This document shows, piece by piece, positions 1 to 11,111 of a DNA stretch of 64,000 nucleotides. The number at the start of each line of letters is the position of its first letter. Position 1 is the stretch's first letter. Made by a program: the position numbers and the translations under genes. Below the pieces are notes generated by a model. It was not told the origin of the DNA and did not search any database. It saw only the letters and a list, made by a program, of their open reading frames with translations. The stretch lies in contig OU696584.1 in the NCBI GenBank assembly GCA_916048095.2, forward strand, positions 2,101,317 to 2,165,316. Reading direction: 5' to 3'. The DNA is from Sacculina carcini. Lineage: Eukaryota; Arthropoda; Thecostraca; Sacculinidae.

Positions 1-199
1 AAATGACAATGCTGTAAGTTCTGCGATTTCCAAAAGTGACTGCTTTCAGATTTGCACTAAAAGGAGACTGAAGATTATAGATCCGGATTACAACGCTCAG
101 CTCGATGGTGATAATTAGGAAGTGGAGTGGATGGTTAAAGCAGGTACACCGTCATTGTCAAAAACAGTGAGTTGTTAAGACAAGACAGCAAAAGAAAAT

Positions 200-618
200 A
201 TCCGTGGTGAGTTTGACGCCGAGGTGGAGCGGTGGATTAAGAATTTTCATTCCATGGACTGTTTCAGACTGCACAAGCGTGCTACCACTCATGACAGTCG
301 TACAGCCCACTTCAAACTAAGTGCAACCAGTACTAGACTTCCGAGAGTTGAATGCATTTGTGATTAGTCACACGGATGAAGATTTTATAGATGTGTACAG
401 ATAGAAGTTGAGTAAGTGGAGGCGCATTGTTGAACCCACTTCACTCGTTTACTTGAAGTTCGCGTATTTACATTTAGCCCAAATTGACGGAAGCACCAGC
501 TGGTCAAATAAATGGGAATGTATTCTGCTTGACCGGGCTAGAATTTGGGCTGTGTTCGGCGCCGAGAGTGATTACCCGCATATTGCGCACTGTATTCAGC
601 CTGTGTTAATGGCTTAGA
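200..618 (+). pseudogene. Degenerate reverse-transcriptase fragment (LTR-type)
   Basis: Frame-broken translation contains PVLDFRELNAFV near 325-365 and SLVYLKFAYLHLAQID near 440-488. These resemble the LTR-retroelement RT patterns 'vlDfReLN' and 'vDLkkAYlqi.id' (motif A, with the catalytic Asp replaced by Lys in this copy). There is an in-frame stop near 402 and no intact start. The 5' and 3' parts of the element are not recognisable. It is a relic. The assignment rests on two short motifs and could be wrong in family. Confidence 0.35.
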
Positions 619-950
619 ATGTGTTTTGTCACGTTATCAAACTGTATTGAAGCTGTAGGTCCCTTTTTCTCCAAGAATGCTAAAGCGGTAGCGATCATTA
701 GTAATTAACATGGGATGTATGCGAGCCACGAGGCCTCCCGATGGATTGAACAAAATAAATATAAGATGGTGACTGATATGTGTGCGTATGTGCGTGTGTG
801 TGAACCATATCCTTGCACTCAAGTTGTAGTGTGTATGTGGGCATGTGTGACTGAGCCAAGTGTGTGTGTACATGTGTGGGGGTGGATGCATACCTGTGTA
901 AATTTTGAGGTGGGTTGTGGGTGTATCATTGAGGGATCTAGTGAAACATC
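619..950. other. No gene seen; GT-rich simple sequence
   Basis: Contains a TG/GTGTG-rich stretch (about 775-895) and nothing else that can be assigned. Open frames here are low-complexity. Confidence 0.5.
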
Positions 951-1856
951 TTGACAATGGTTGATGTGAACACAGCTGATGCTGACATCGATGAGACAAA
1001 CAACCTGGATGTGGAAAATAATACTTTTGACGTATATGACATTGACACCTTTAACTGCAAGTTCCAAAACACGGAGGGATTTATGGCACTTCATTTAACT
1101 GCACGTAGTTTGAATAAGCACATTGAACATATGACATCCTTCTTGAGTGATCTTGAAGTGAATATCGATGTAGTTGCCATATCAGAAACATGGGTGAACG
1201 ACACTTCGATTGATTTTTTATGTTTGGCGGGATACCAAGTGCTTCACCAGACACGTCAGAACAAAAGAGGAGGTGGAGAAGCCGTATTTGTCAAAAACAT
1301 GCATCAAGCCAAACACATACCTCGTCTCAGTGTAGGAATACCTGATTTGAAGGAAGTGATCACGGTGGATATCTCTGTTAAGAGCAAAGTAATTTGAATC
1401 TCTTGTGTCTACCGTCTTCCTGGCACACCTATCTATAAGTTCACTGAGGAAATGAACGAATTAGTCGATGCTTCGAGCAGCCATAATTGGATGATTATGG
1501 GCGATTTCAATATAAACTTGCTGAACTCTGACGACCGCTTGCCAACTCGGATTTTCTTTAACGATATGACAAGTAATGGGTTTCGTCCATTGATCAGGTC
1601 ATTGACTAGAGCATCGACCAAATCAAACACTGTGATTGATAATATCTTCACAAATTGTGTGACCAGTTCACTATCAAGTGGTGTAATCTGCGAAGACATT
1701 TCTGACCACTTCCCGATATTTACACTGTTGAATGAACCTGATTCCACGCAAATAGAAATTACTTTTCGAAAAGACGATATTCTACAAAAAGGCTGCAACG
1801 ACTCAATCATGAACTGTAGCAAACAAACTGGGACGTTATACAAGGTGATGATATAA
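951..1856 (+). pseudogene. Non-LTR retrotransposon, EEP (APE-like) endonuclease domain
   Basis: One frame encodes an endonuclease/exonuclease/phosphatase domain that nicks target DNA during retrotransposition. Visible motifs are 'ISETWVND' (catalytic Glu region), 'GGGEAVFV', 'IMGDFNINLL' (the D-x-N motif) and 'DISDHFPIF' (the terminal S-D-H motif), in the order expected of the family. An in-frame TGA at 1395-1397 splits it, and the frame ends at 1856 before the linker. It is the 5' part of the element that continues at 2055 and, after an insertion, at 3494. The start at 951 is only the first ATG of the open stretch; ORF1 was not found. Confidence 0.75.
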
Positions 1857-2054
1857 ATGTGTCATACGAATGTTTCCTCAGTCTTTACCTTCACTTAGTA
1901 AATAAGCATATGCCGATGTATGAAGCTAAGAACAAAACTACTCAGCATAAACCGTGGATAACTAAGGGCATAAAAATATCGAGCTGTACCAAACGCCAAA
2001 TGTACGTAAACTTTCTCGTGACAAAAAAATGACGTTGATAAAGAGTCTTACATT

Positions 2055-2454
2055 GTGTACAAGAATGAATTGACTAAAATCGTCAATAAAAGTAAGCAGC
2101 TGTACTATCGCAAACTATTTGCGGAAAGGTCGGTTTCGGCCAAGGTGAAATGGGCGAAAATTAAAAGAGAAATCAACATGGTACCGCAAAAGAAAGTTAA
2201 AATTAATCAGATTGGAAATAATAAAGGTCCATCCGATAGATCACAGACGATACCTGATTCTCTCAATGACTACTTTGTCAACGTCGGAACAGATCTGTCG
2301 GACAAATTACCATTGCTGACTATGAACCCCTTGGAACATGTGGATCCAATAAGTCACACTATGTTCATTGGTCTTACAACCAAATGGGAAATCCTGAATA
2401 TTGTCCATCACAGTAAGGGACAACTATCTACCGATTGCAACAACATAAGCAGGA
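2055..2454 (+). pseudogene. Non-LTR retrotransposon, linker between EEP and RT
   Basis: Translation gives a basic, helix-rich linker (for example 'SKQLYYRKLFAERS', 'PDSLNDYFVNVGTDLSDKLP') of the sort that precedes RT in CR1/L2-like ORF2 proteins; 'LNDYFVNVG' is a common marker. The frame runs into the 2455-3476 insertion at codons for 'CNNIS'. The same residues resume at 3477 ('NNISRS'), so the two halves belong to one gene. A frameshift lies between this piece and the EEP piece. Confidence 0.65.
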
Positions 2455-3476
2455 CACAGCCACAGCCACAGCCAGCATCCACAGCCACACTCATCACCAA
2501 CTAGACATCCGAACACAACTACACACCACAAATCACCATCAACAACACGATCATCCCACACACGCACACACCAAAAATACTAGGCGTCACATACGACACA
2601 CAACTCTCATTCAAACAGCACATCACCAACATTAAAACTAAGGTCACTCCACGCCTCAACACACTGAAAGCACTCTCACACACAAGTTTCGGACACAACA
2701 AAGACACCACAACCACCATATACAAACAGTACATCCGACCCGTGATAGAATATGCTAGCCCCGCATGGGCTAGCAATCTCGCAACACGCCACACAAACAC
2801 ACTTCAAACACTTCAAAACACCGCACTCAGAACAATCACAGGATGCACAGCTACCACACCAGCAGATCACCTCCATCACGAAACCAAAATACTCAAACTG
2901 ACACACCACCTAGACATGAGAGGCACACAAACACTCGCAGCAGCAGTCACCAACACAGCACATCCACTACATCACCTCACAACACAAGACAACACAGACA
3001 GAAACATTAAAACAACACCAAGCACACTTTACCACAGACAAATTTTCACATCACTTCCACCAGCTCCCCCACGCACATCAATCAAGAAACACATACACAC
3101 AGAGATCGCACGGAAAGCCATACACTCACTACAACACAATACACTCCTACAAAACACCCACCGGACATACACAAATCATAAAACACACTCACAAGGGAAT
3201 ACAGGGTGCATCTGGCCAGGTTGAGATGCGGTCATCATCCTGCCCTTCTGTCATATCAGAAAAGGTTGAATGACTCAATCGATGACACCTGTCCAGATTG
3301 CAATTCAGCACCACACACCATCACACACATCATGGAACACTGCACAGCACACACACAACTCAGACGCCAACACAAAATATATTGAGTCAGGGACCTGTGG
3401 AACAACCCGGTCGGTGCCGTGTCTTTCCTCAGGAGCTCGAGGTTGCTCGTCCAGACAACTTGAGGAACAACAACAA
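2455..3476 (+). mobile_element. 5'-truncated non-LTR retrotransposon inserted in another one
   Basis: About 1.02 kb, flanked by a perfect 17-bp direct repeat (2438-2454 and 3477-3493) and ending in an (AAC)n tail, the hallmarks of target-primed insertion. It encodes only the C-terminal part of an ORF2: 'VIEYASPAWASNLA', 'LQNTALRTITGCT' and 'LHHETKILKL' near 2740-2895, then in another frame a terminal Cys/His region ('CPDCNSAPHTITHIMEHC', about 3290-3345). The rest of RT and the endonuclease are missing through 5' truncation. The reading frame is interrupted near 3165. Base use is unusually CA-rich compared with the host element. Confidence 0.8.
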
Positions 3477-3493
3477 CAACAACATAAGCAGGA

Positions 3494-4849
3494 GCCTAGT
3501 GGAACAATCTTCAATACATTTATCCCGACCGCTGGCATATATCTTCAACTTGTCCATTGCACAAGGTGTGTTCCCAACGCTGATGAAAACCGCCAAAATA
3601 ATTCCTGTTCACAAGTCAGGGGACAGGACTGATAAAAGCAACTACCGTCCGATATCGATACTTGATACATTCTCCAAAATATTTGAAAAATTATTCAATG
3701 AGAGGTTACAAAAATGTATCGCTAAAAACCATGTTATCAACGAAAAACAATACGGGCTTCGATCAAATGTGGGTACGTCTCACGTTATCCTAGGCGTGAT
3801 AAATGAAATCACCGATGGTTTTGAGAAAAAAGAGAAGATAATTGGTGTAATGCTCGATCTCAAGAAGGCATTTGACTCTGTAAATCACGATATTCTCAAA
3901 GCAAAACTACAATGTTATGGCTTGCGTGGCATATCCCATAGCTGGTTGTCATCGTATCTTTCAGAAAGGAGTCACTGACGTGTCACTAGAAGATGAACTA
4001 TTTATGCAAAAAACGCTGAAATGTGGAGTGCCTCAGGGGTCGGTATTGGGTCCAACAGTTTTTTATTGTATATAAATGATATATTCAACGTATCACGCAT
4101 ATTTAAAATGATTGTTTTTGCAGACGACACCAATTTGTTTTTTAGAGACAGAAATTCCTTAGAAATATACCAAAAAATGAACTCAGTAATTGCACTGATA
4201 AATGAATGGCTCATAACGAATAAACTAACATAAACATAAAAAGATCCTGCTATGTATCGTTCAGTTTACAAGATGATCCACACGAGGGGATTATATAATT
4301 GGGAAACAATACTATTGAAAAAAGGGAACAATAATTTTTTTGGGTGTTTTCATTGATAGCATACTAAATTGTGAACATCACATACACAATGTATCATCTC
4401 AATTAAGCAAAATAAACTTCATACTCAATAAATCACGCCACATATTTGACACAAAAACAAACACGCTGTTATACAACACATACTTTAAATCACATCTGCA
4501 GTATTGTTGTGAAGCATGGGGCAACACATACCAATCCAATTTAGAGCCAATTTCAATTGCCCAAATAGAAGCAATAAGAATCATAAACAATACACATTAT
4601 CATGACAACACTTCACATTTCTTAAATAAACTCAACATTTTTAAATTCAGTGATCAAATCAAATTCAGCACACTAGCAAAAATGTTTAGTGATTTTCATT
4701 ACACAATTACCTTTTACAAACAGGGTTCGAAAAAAACGTTTTTAAAAAAAAAACATGTTTTTAGAAGAAAAAAAAACATTGGTTTTTTACACTTTGCACA
4801 CACAAATCAAAAAAAGGATTGTAAATATTCAAAAAAGATGAAAATATAA
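3494..4849 (+). pseudogene. Non-LTR retrotransposon reverse transcriptase (continuation)
   Basis: RT fingers and palm are visible: 'AKIIPVHKSGD', 'NYRPISILDTFSKIFEK', 'VMLDLKKAFDSVNHDIL' (motif A), then after a stop at 3976-3978 'GVPQGSVLG' (about 4027), 'VFADDTNLFF' (catalytic ADD, about 4110), and the thumb region at 4340-4849 ('YKQGSK', 'NTLLYNTYFKSHLQYC'). At least three frameshifts or stops make it inactive. It is the downstream half of the element interrupted at 2455-3476. Confidence 0.75.
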
Positions 4850-5394
4850 TCATAAAAATGTACACACAGGATCTTGAATTTCACCTTGTAGCATCTATAG
4901 GCAACGGAAGTTTTAAACCGCTTCCAATTGCGAAAGCAGTTGATTTAAAACACCTACATATGTTTGCAAAGTCCAAATCCAAATACCCAGTGGTCTTATT
5001 TATGAAATCCTTGTGACAAAAAATCGTGTTGTCCATGGAGGCTAATTCATGTTTGTTTTCAGAGTAAACGCAGTTATTTTTTACTCAGAGGTTTCTAAAA
5101 ATAGTGTTTTTCATAGAAACTCAAATGTTTTGTCGTAAATATTTAGGATTTCTCAAAAATACCAACTACAATGTTTCCCCAGCAAAATCCAAAAATGTTA
5201 ATAAAAATGTTTCCCATATCGTGCAAACCCATAAAAGCATGCCAAAAAGTAATATTTATGAAGATTTAAAACTGTATTAATGAACTCATTTACTAATTCT
5301 GAAAATGTATGATCATTCCTATATGAGAAAAATCATTTCTGTCTAAAAACAATTTTAAAACAACCATGGTTTCTTATTAAAAAAAACACTTGGT
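4850..5394. other. AT-rich sequence, no gene seen
   Basis: Poly-A and poly-T rich stretch, possibly sequence inserted between the RT thumb (to 4849) and the 3' end of the element (from about 5598). No assignable feature. Confidence 0.4.
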
Positions 5395-5500
5395 TTAAAC
5401 CATGGTTTAAACCAAGTGGTTGGAATCCATGGTTTAAACCAAGTGGTTGGAATCCATGGTTTAAACCAAGTGGTTGGAAACCATGATTTAAACCAAACAA
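5395..5500. repeat. 27-bp tandem repeat with GTTTAAAC palindrome
   Basis: About 3.5 copies of a 27-bp unit beginning CCATGGTTTAAACC and ending GTGGTTGGAAT. CCATGG and GTTTAAAC in each unit are palindromic, so units can fold. Confidence 0.8.
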
Positions 5501-5597
5501 ACCCTGCCTACGAATATACAGAGCAAATTTGTACTGAATCACAGACATGCGGATAAATTCACTCTGTCCTATACACGTATACACTCTGTCCTATACA

Positions 5598-6778
5598 GAG
5601 CAAGAAACATTTCCTTCTTTCATCAGGGTGTCAAACTTTGGAATCGGTTGCAATGTTTCCTTAAAAAATATCTTACGACGTCAGCATTCAAGAAGCATAT
5701 CAAAGCAGAATTTCTGAAACATTACTGATCCCTTTATATGCCTTGATAGTTGATCTCAATGGGAGCACTGACGACCCACATGTTTTGTGCGTAAACCTTC
5801 GAATTATATACGTTTTGTGTCTTTTTTACCCACATATTACGCTTGTCTATGTGTTATATAGTTTTTGTACGGTTTATTTGTGTGTTGATCGCGGGCTACA
5901 CAATCCTTTCGGATTCTCATGCCCTGTCGTCTGTGTATTGTGTTAGTGAGATTGTGTATTGTGAAAGGCAAAATGATGATATGCCGCCCGTTGTTTTCGT
6001 GTACAATATATCATGGATGGAGTGGATCTCCATGGCCGATTTGTCGCAGATTACAGAATCCGTTTTCGCTCTTAGAAATGGTGGTGTCCTCTCTTCACTT
6101 GGCAAACTATCTCAGCGAAGAAGAATACATGGATTGTATTCATGAAACAGGGCCACAAAGTGTCATTACTGGTTTTTATTACTGGTTACAATGTGTTCTG
6201 GACACCTTACAACGGCATGCTGAAGTGATGTCAGGACCCGGCCCTCGACCACTGCTTGTTGCTAGTTGTTCAACACGCAGTGGACACTGACCATCTAAAT
6301 TGCACGTTACAAGCAGCAGATATTGAAAATATCAGGGAAATCTACAAGTATTTTCTGAGTGTAAACTATACATCCGGAATTTATAGAAACATTTCCTTCA
6401 TATATATTTAACGTCCTAATTTTGTTTTCCTAATTTCGTTCAAATTGATGTTTAACTTTTCACTTTCCCATGTTTAATTGCTTTGTTCTAATTAATCTTC
6501 AGCGCTTCGTGCTTTGTGTACATGTATTGGCTGAATTTTTGTGGTTAAATCTAGCATATTTTCCATTTTTACTATTTGATTGTTCACTATATGATTAAAT
6601 TGTTGTTGTCTTGACTTTCACATTCATTTTGTTCAGTATCACACTTATTTATTTCATCAGTCCATTCCTCATGTCCACCATTTTAGGGTGTTTTGGCTGT
6701 AAATAGACTGGGGGGTGCCGTATGGTCCCAGAGGCCGGTGCACCCCATAAACACAAATATTGAATCGAATCGAATCGA
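5598..6778 (+). mobile_element. 3' end and UTR of a non-LTR retrotransposon
   Basis: The first about 130 bases translate to 'VKLWNRLQ' and 'TSAFKKHIKAEFL', the usual C-terminal end of CR1/L2/Jockey-type ORF2. About 1 kb of non-coding sequence follows, ending in short tandem repeats of GAATC (about 6761-6778), a typical CR1-like tail. It probably belongs to the element starting at 951, with sequence inserted between. Confidence 0.6.
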
Positions 6779-7167
6779 TTAAATTGTTGTGTTAAAAGGA
6801 TCACACAAGTATATTATTGCAAATATTTCTGTTGAAAGTATGATTTCTGATTGAATTACAATGGGCAACAATTTTTTTACTTTTTGAATGTTGTCTTGAT
6901 TTATACAACTAATTTAGGGCATATTTGTACTGCTGAATCCGGAAATGGCATCCATTTCTCTCCATCAGGTCAGGTGTTTGTGCTAAGTTGATTTGAGAAC
7001 AAACAGATTGTGACAAAATCATCCTTAATATGTTTTAGAGAAGAAAATTTTTTTGAACATCATATATTGATTACCTGATAGAAACATTGATTATTGTAAA
7101 CTGAATTATGGGCATTAATAAAGGTAAGTGCACGTAAATTGCATGTTGCTTCACCATTTTACAAACT
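6779..7167. other. AT-rich spacer, no gene seen
   Basis: No recognisable coding or structural feature. Confidence 0.4.
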
Positions 7168-8830
7168 TCAGAGCTTGAACTTTCGTTTCTTCGAACTCCT
7201 GTAATGTTGAGCGGCATGAATGTCTCTCTTCAGAGTCCAACAGTAGTCAGCCATCATGACTACGTCCCAGCGACCCTGATACCTGGTCTCCATCTCCTTC
7301 ATGTCCTGATGAAATCTCTCCCCTGCTTGTCACTCCTTAGACCTCGGTTCTCAGGAAACCAGGCCATATGTGAAAATAGGTAGTTTATATTGACGCTCAT
7401 GTTGCAGCCCAGGTTTCTGAAAGCAATCCGCATGTTGACAAGTTCTGTGTAGCTTCTGGCCTTATTGTTGTCAAGAAAGTTATTAACGACCAGAACAAAT
7501 GCCTTTCACGCTTCCAGTCCCACTTTGTTCATTGAGTTTTCGAACTCTGGATTTCTGATGAGCTGACGGATCTGAGGACCGTCAAAGACTCCAGTTTTCA
7601 ACTTCTCCACATCAATCCTGGAAAATCCTGGCACAAATGAAGAAGTCACCATCCTTGTCCACAGCCTTGGTGAACTGCTTGATCAAACCGAGCTTCATGT
7701 GCAGCGGTGGGAAGAGTATTCTGTCTCTGTCTAACAAAGGGTCGTTGATGACGTTCCTTTCTTTGCCAGGCATCAATTCCCGCCCTCACATGCCATTCCT
7801 TCTTCGTGTAATGCTGAGCACGGTTCCTACTATCCCATATTCAAGGAAAAATATGGGTACTTGGTGAAGCCAGATTGTTGTCCCTACAAAAAACTCACCA
7901 TCCTCAGGTCAACACAAATAAGCCACTTATCCAGCCAATGTCTTTGTCAATGTTAATCTTAGCCAATGCTGACCATAACCAACTTTCTCTAGCACATACT
8001 TCACCAATTCATTTTTCTGCTTCAGTGTTGTCGATTGAGCCAGGAGTATAGAGGCAAACTAGTTGTCGTTGTGTAGCATAACACATTTCAGTGATCGCTT
8101 GCTGCTGTCAATGAACACTCTCCAATCTTTGGGTTCGTAATGCGGCACTTCAAGCTTGAACAGAAGCTGCGCAATATCTGCACAGTACACCAAGTCCATC
8201 TCTTCGGAGGAAAAACGGAGGTACTCTTGATGCCTGTTGCGGAAGGAGCTAATGCGAGCTCTGTCAGAGAGAAGGTGTGTTTCCTTCAATCTGGATGACA
8301 ACAATTGGGCGGAGTCCTTTGACATGCTGATGTCACGAACTAGATCATTTAACTCTTTTTGGCAGAATGGATGTGGAGCGTGATCTCTAAAAACCATTTG
8401 TTCTTATTCTTCATGTCCCCCAACACTGGAGGCATCTTCGTCACTAATGTTAGGAAGTTCTTCGAATATACAGGCACTGGAATTTCATCACAATGAGCTA
8501 CAGAACGGTGTGCTGATTGAAGAGCAGGATACTTGAGGCTGTCTCGGTCCTCCGGCTGCTATTGATCCCAGTCACATCAACAGCGCAGTAGTAGCAGTCC
8601 GTGTCATGGTTTGTCGGCTCTCCCAAACCATGGGAATTCCAAAGTTCAGACTCCTCTTGCCATTGATTCACCCACGTAGAGTCTCAGTGCATGCCTTGCA
8701 CACCATATGTGGCGCCCAAGCTTTACCCTGGTCGCCTAGTTTAATATCAAAATATGCATGTTAAGCACGCCTTATGAAACTTGTAACTCTCTGGCCTGGC
8801 CGAAAACATCTCATTCATCTGCAAAACAAA
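7168..8830 (-). pseudogene. Broken member of an invertebrate multi-copy protein family
   Basis: Read on the minus strand, pieces in order are 'GDQGKAWAPHMVCKACTE' (about 8740-8690), 'LNFGIPMVWES' (about 8650), 'ELNDLVRDISMSKDSAQLL', 'DWRVFIDSSKRSLKCVML' (8130-8075) and, near the 3' end, 'QGERFHQDMKEMETRYQGRW' (about 7330-7270), 'VMMADYCWTLKRD' and a basic tail ending about 7168. I recognise this as an uncharacterised protein present in many copies in arthropod, hydrozoan and other invertebrate genomes, probably transposon-derived; its biochemical role is unknown to me. Several stops and frameshifts interrupt it. A second fragment lies at 14,800-14,950. Confidence 0.6.
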
Positions 8831-9040
8831 AATAAATACTCTCCCAATGTACAGTAAAAATATGCACTGAGTACATTTACGACGTTTGTCGTGTTTCCAA
8901 GTCGCAGCACGTGACTCATGTGAATATAGCGAGATAACGTCACTGTCTGAAGTGGCATTTAGATCCTTATCATTGGTCAGAAAGCACGCACCCAGACATA
9001 ACAGTATTTACCTGCGTGTGTCTATTTATATTAACTCTTT

Positions 9041-9062
9041 AAGTGATCATATTTGATCACTT
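9041..9062. repeat. Perfect hairpin, 9-bp stem
   Basis: AAGTGATCA and TGATCACTT are perfect complements around the 4-base loop TATT. It could be a relic transposon end or a cruciform; no function can be assigned. Confidence 0.6.
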
Positions 9063-9429
9063 GACTGATAAAGGATTAACTTAATTTTGATACACCAACT
9101 TTGTGCTTTACCGGACCAATTTTTGGAAGATTTCCAGGTGTTATCACTTTAAACTGATCCCTTTTCGACATAATTACCCAGAACTATCACAGCTGAATAC
9201 TTCTTGTCATCAGAATACTCATTTCCAATCAAAGCAATTATTCGTTACGGCATTTCACCCCCACCAACTTCTAAAATGTTCCACACATGCGTACATGTTG
9301 TAGTGCCGCAGTTCGAGTACCTCAACACAAGTATCGGATTCGAATAAAACACGTTAAAACTGTACACACACGCACATTATTTCCATTCCTCTTTGTCATA
9401 TAATAAATCTCCTTAAATGAGGGATATTT

Positions 9430-11111
9430 CCTTAACCAGATGGTATTAGCTAAAGTAATTCCCATATTTAGATCTGGAGATAAGCAAAATATAAATAATT
9501 ATCGACCAATTTCCATCCTAGCAGCGTTTAGTAAAGTATTTGAAAAGATAATCAGGGCGCGAGTTTGTTCATATCTAGAGAAAAACAACCTCCTGGCTAA
9601 ACAACAGTTCGGCTTCCGCGAAAAACTTTCGACCGAAAACGCAATACTCAACTTTACCAATCAAGTCTATGAGTCTCTTGAAAAAATGGAATTTGCAATG
9701 GGAATTTTCATCGATCTTTCCAAAGCCTTGGATAGTCTTGACCACAATATACATTATGAAAAACTGGAACATTATGGAGTCAGAGGAGTTTGCCTGAAAC
9801 TTTTCAAAAACTACCTGTGCTGCAGGAGACAATTTGTTCATTGTAATAATGAAAATTCATCTACTCAATTTATTGAAAAAGGCGTCCACCAAGGCTCAAT
9901 CTTGGGACCAATAATTTTTTTAATCTATATATAAATGATATAATAAATGCAAGCACAAAATTTCATTATACCTTATATGCCGACGACACAACTCTGCTTT
10001 TGACGGACTCTTCATTGAAGAAATTACATAGTACCTAATTACCGAGTTAAAGAATATTGAACAATGGATTCAGGCAAATATACTCAAGTTTAACATCACC
10101 AAAACAAAATATATACTTTTCAGAAATCGCTCACTCCAATACAATATACCTCCTGTAACTATTGACAACGTTTCCATATATGTAGTCAACTGCACGAAAT
10201 TTCTAGGAGTTTATATTGATGAAAATCTCAATTGGAATCAACATATTGAGTACGTGTGTACGTGATTTTCTAGAATACCAGGAATTTTATACCGCTTCAG
10301 ACATAATTTAACCACGGATGTTATGTTGGCTATTTACTATTATCTTTTCTATCCTCATTTGAAATATTGTGTATCTATTTGCGGAGTTCTTGGCTATCAT
10401 GCCTGAAATTTCTGAACAGCATAGAAATTGCTCAAAACAAATTCCTGAGGTGCATTTTCTTTATGAAAAAATACAAATCAACTCGAGAAATATACCGTTG
10501 TAAAAATATACTCAAATTCCATGGGATTCAGGAATACTTCTCCATCTTGACAATACATATATCGCTGGGACGTGAATCATTATTTAAACAAGTAGATCAT
10601 GGTAGACAAACTCGGGCTAGTAACACAAATCTGTCAATACCCTCTCATTTAACTGAATTATTTGAACATAGTATTATACACAATGGTGCAAAAAAATTCA
10701 AGTCTACCGTTAGAAATAGATGAACTACTCAATGTAGGGAAATACGCCATTTTCAAAAACAAATTGAAGAAACATTTGCTGGAGAAACGAAGAACTGAAA
10801 ATTCTGAAATTACTCATGTTTGAGGTAACATATATTTCTCTCTTTCACACTCCTGTTGTTTTGCGAATTGTTTTCAAATTGTCGTTTGCGAATTGTTTTG
10901 TGTTGTATGATATATCATGTTTGATTGTTATTCTATTCTATTGCCCTGTGAATGTATTATATTAATTTAGTTCCTCACTATATTTGATTTAAATAAGTCC
11001 TAAAAGAAGCCTCGGCTTATATGACTTTGTCACTGTGCTATACGATTTTTTTCACACGTGTGTGCTTATATGTATGAGTGACAATAAACCCAAACAAACA
11101 AACAAACAAAC
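9430..11111 (+). mobile_element. Decayed 5'-truncated non-LTR retrotransposon with (AAAC)n tail
   Basis: RT motifs in order are 'AKVIPIFRSGDKQNINNYRP', 'FSKVFEKII', 'GIFIDLSKALDSLDHN' (motif A, Phe of AFD changed to L), 'GVHQGSILGP' (9880-9912) and 'YADDTTLLL' (about 9977) after a frameshift, then the thumb region at 10,367-10,723 ('FLNSIEIAQNKFLRCIF'). No EEP domain precedes it, so it is 5'-truncated near 9430. The 3' UTR ends in an AATAAA-like signal and an (AAAC)n tail at about 11,080-11,111. Stops at 9934 and further down make it inactive. Confidence 0.8.

Noticed and set aside
760-900. Possible regulatory GT tract
   Set aside because: Ordinary microsatellite-like sequence with no other supporting signal.
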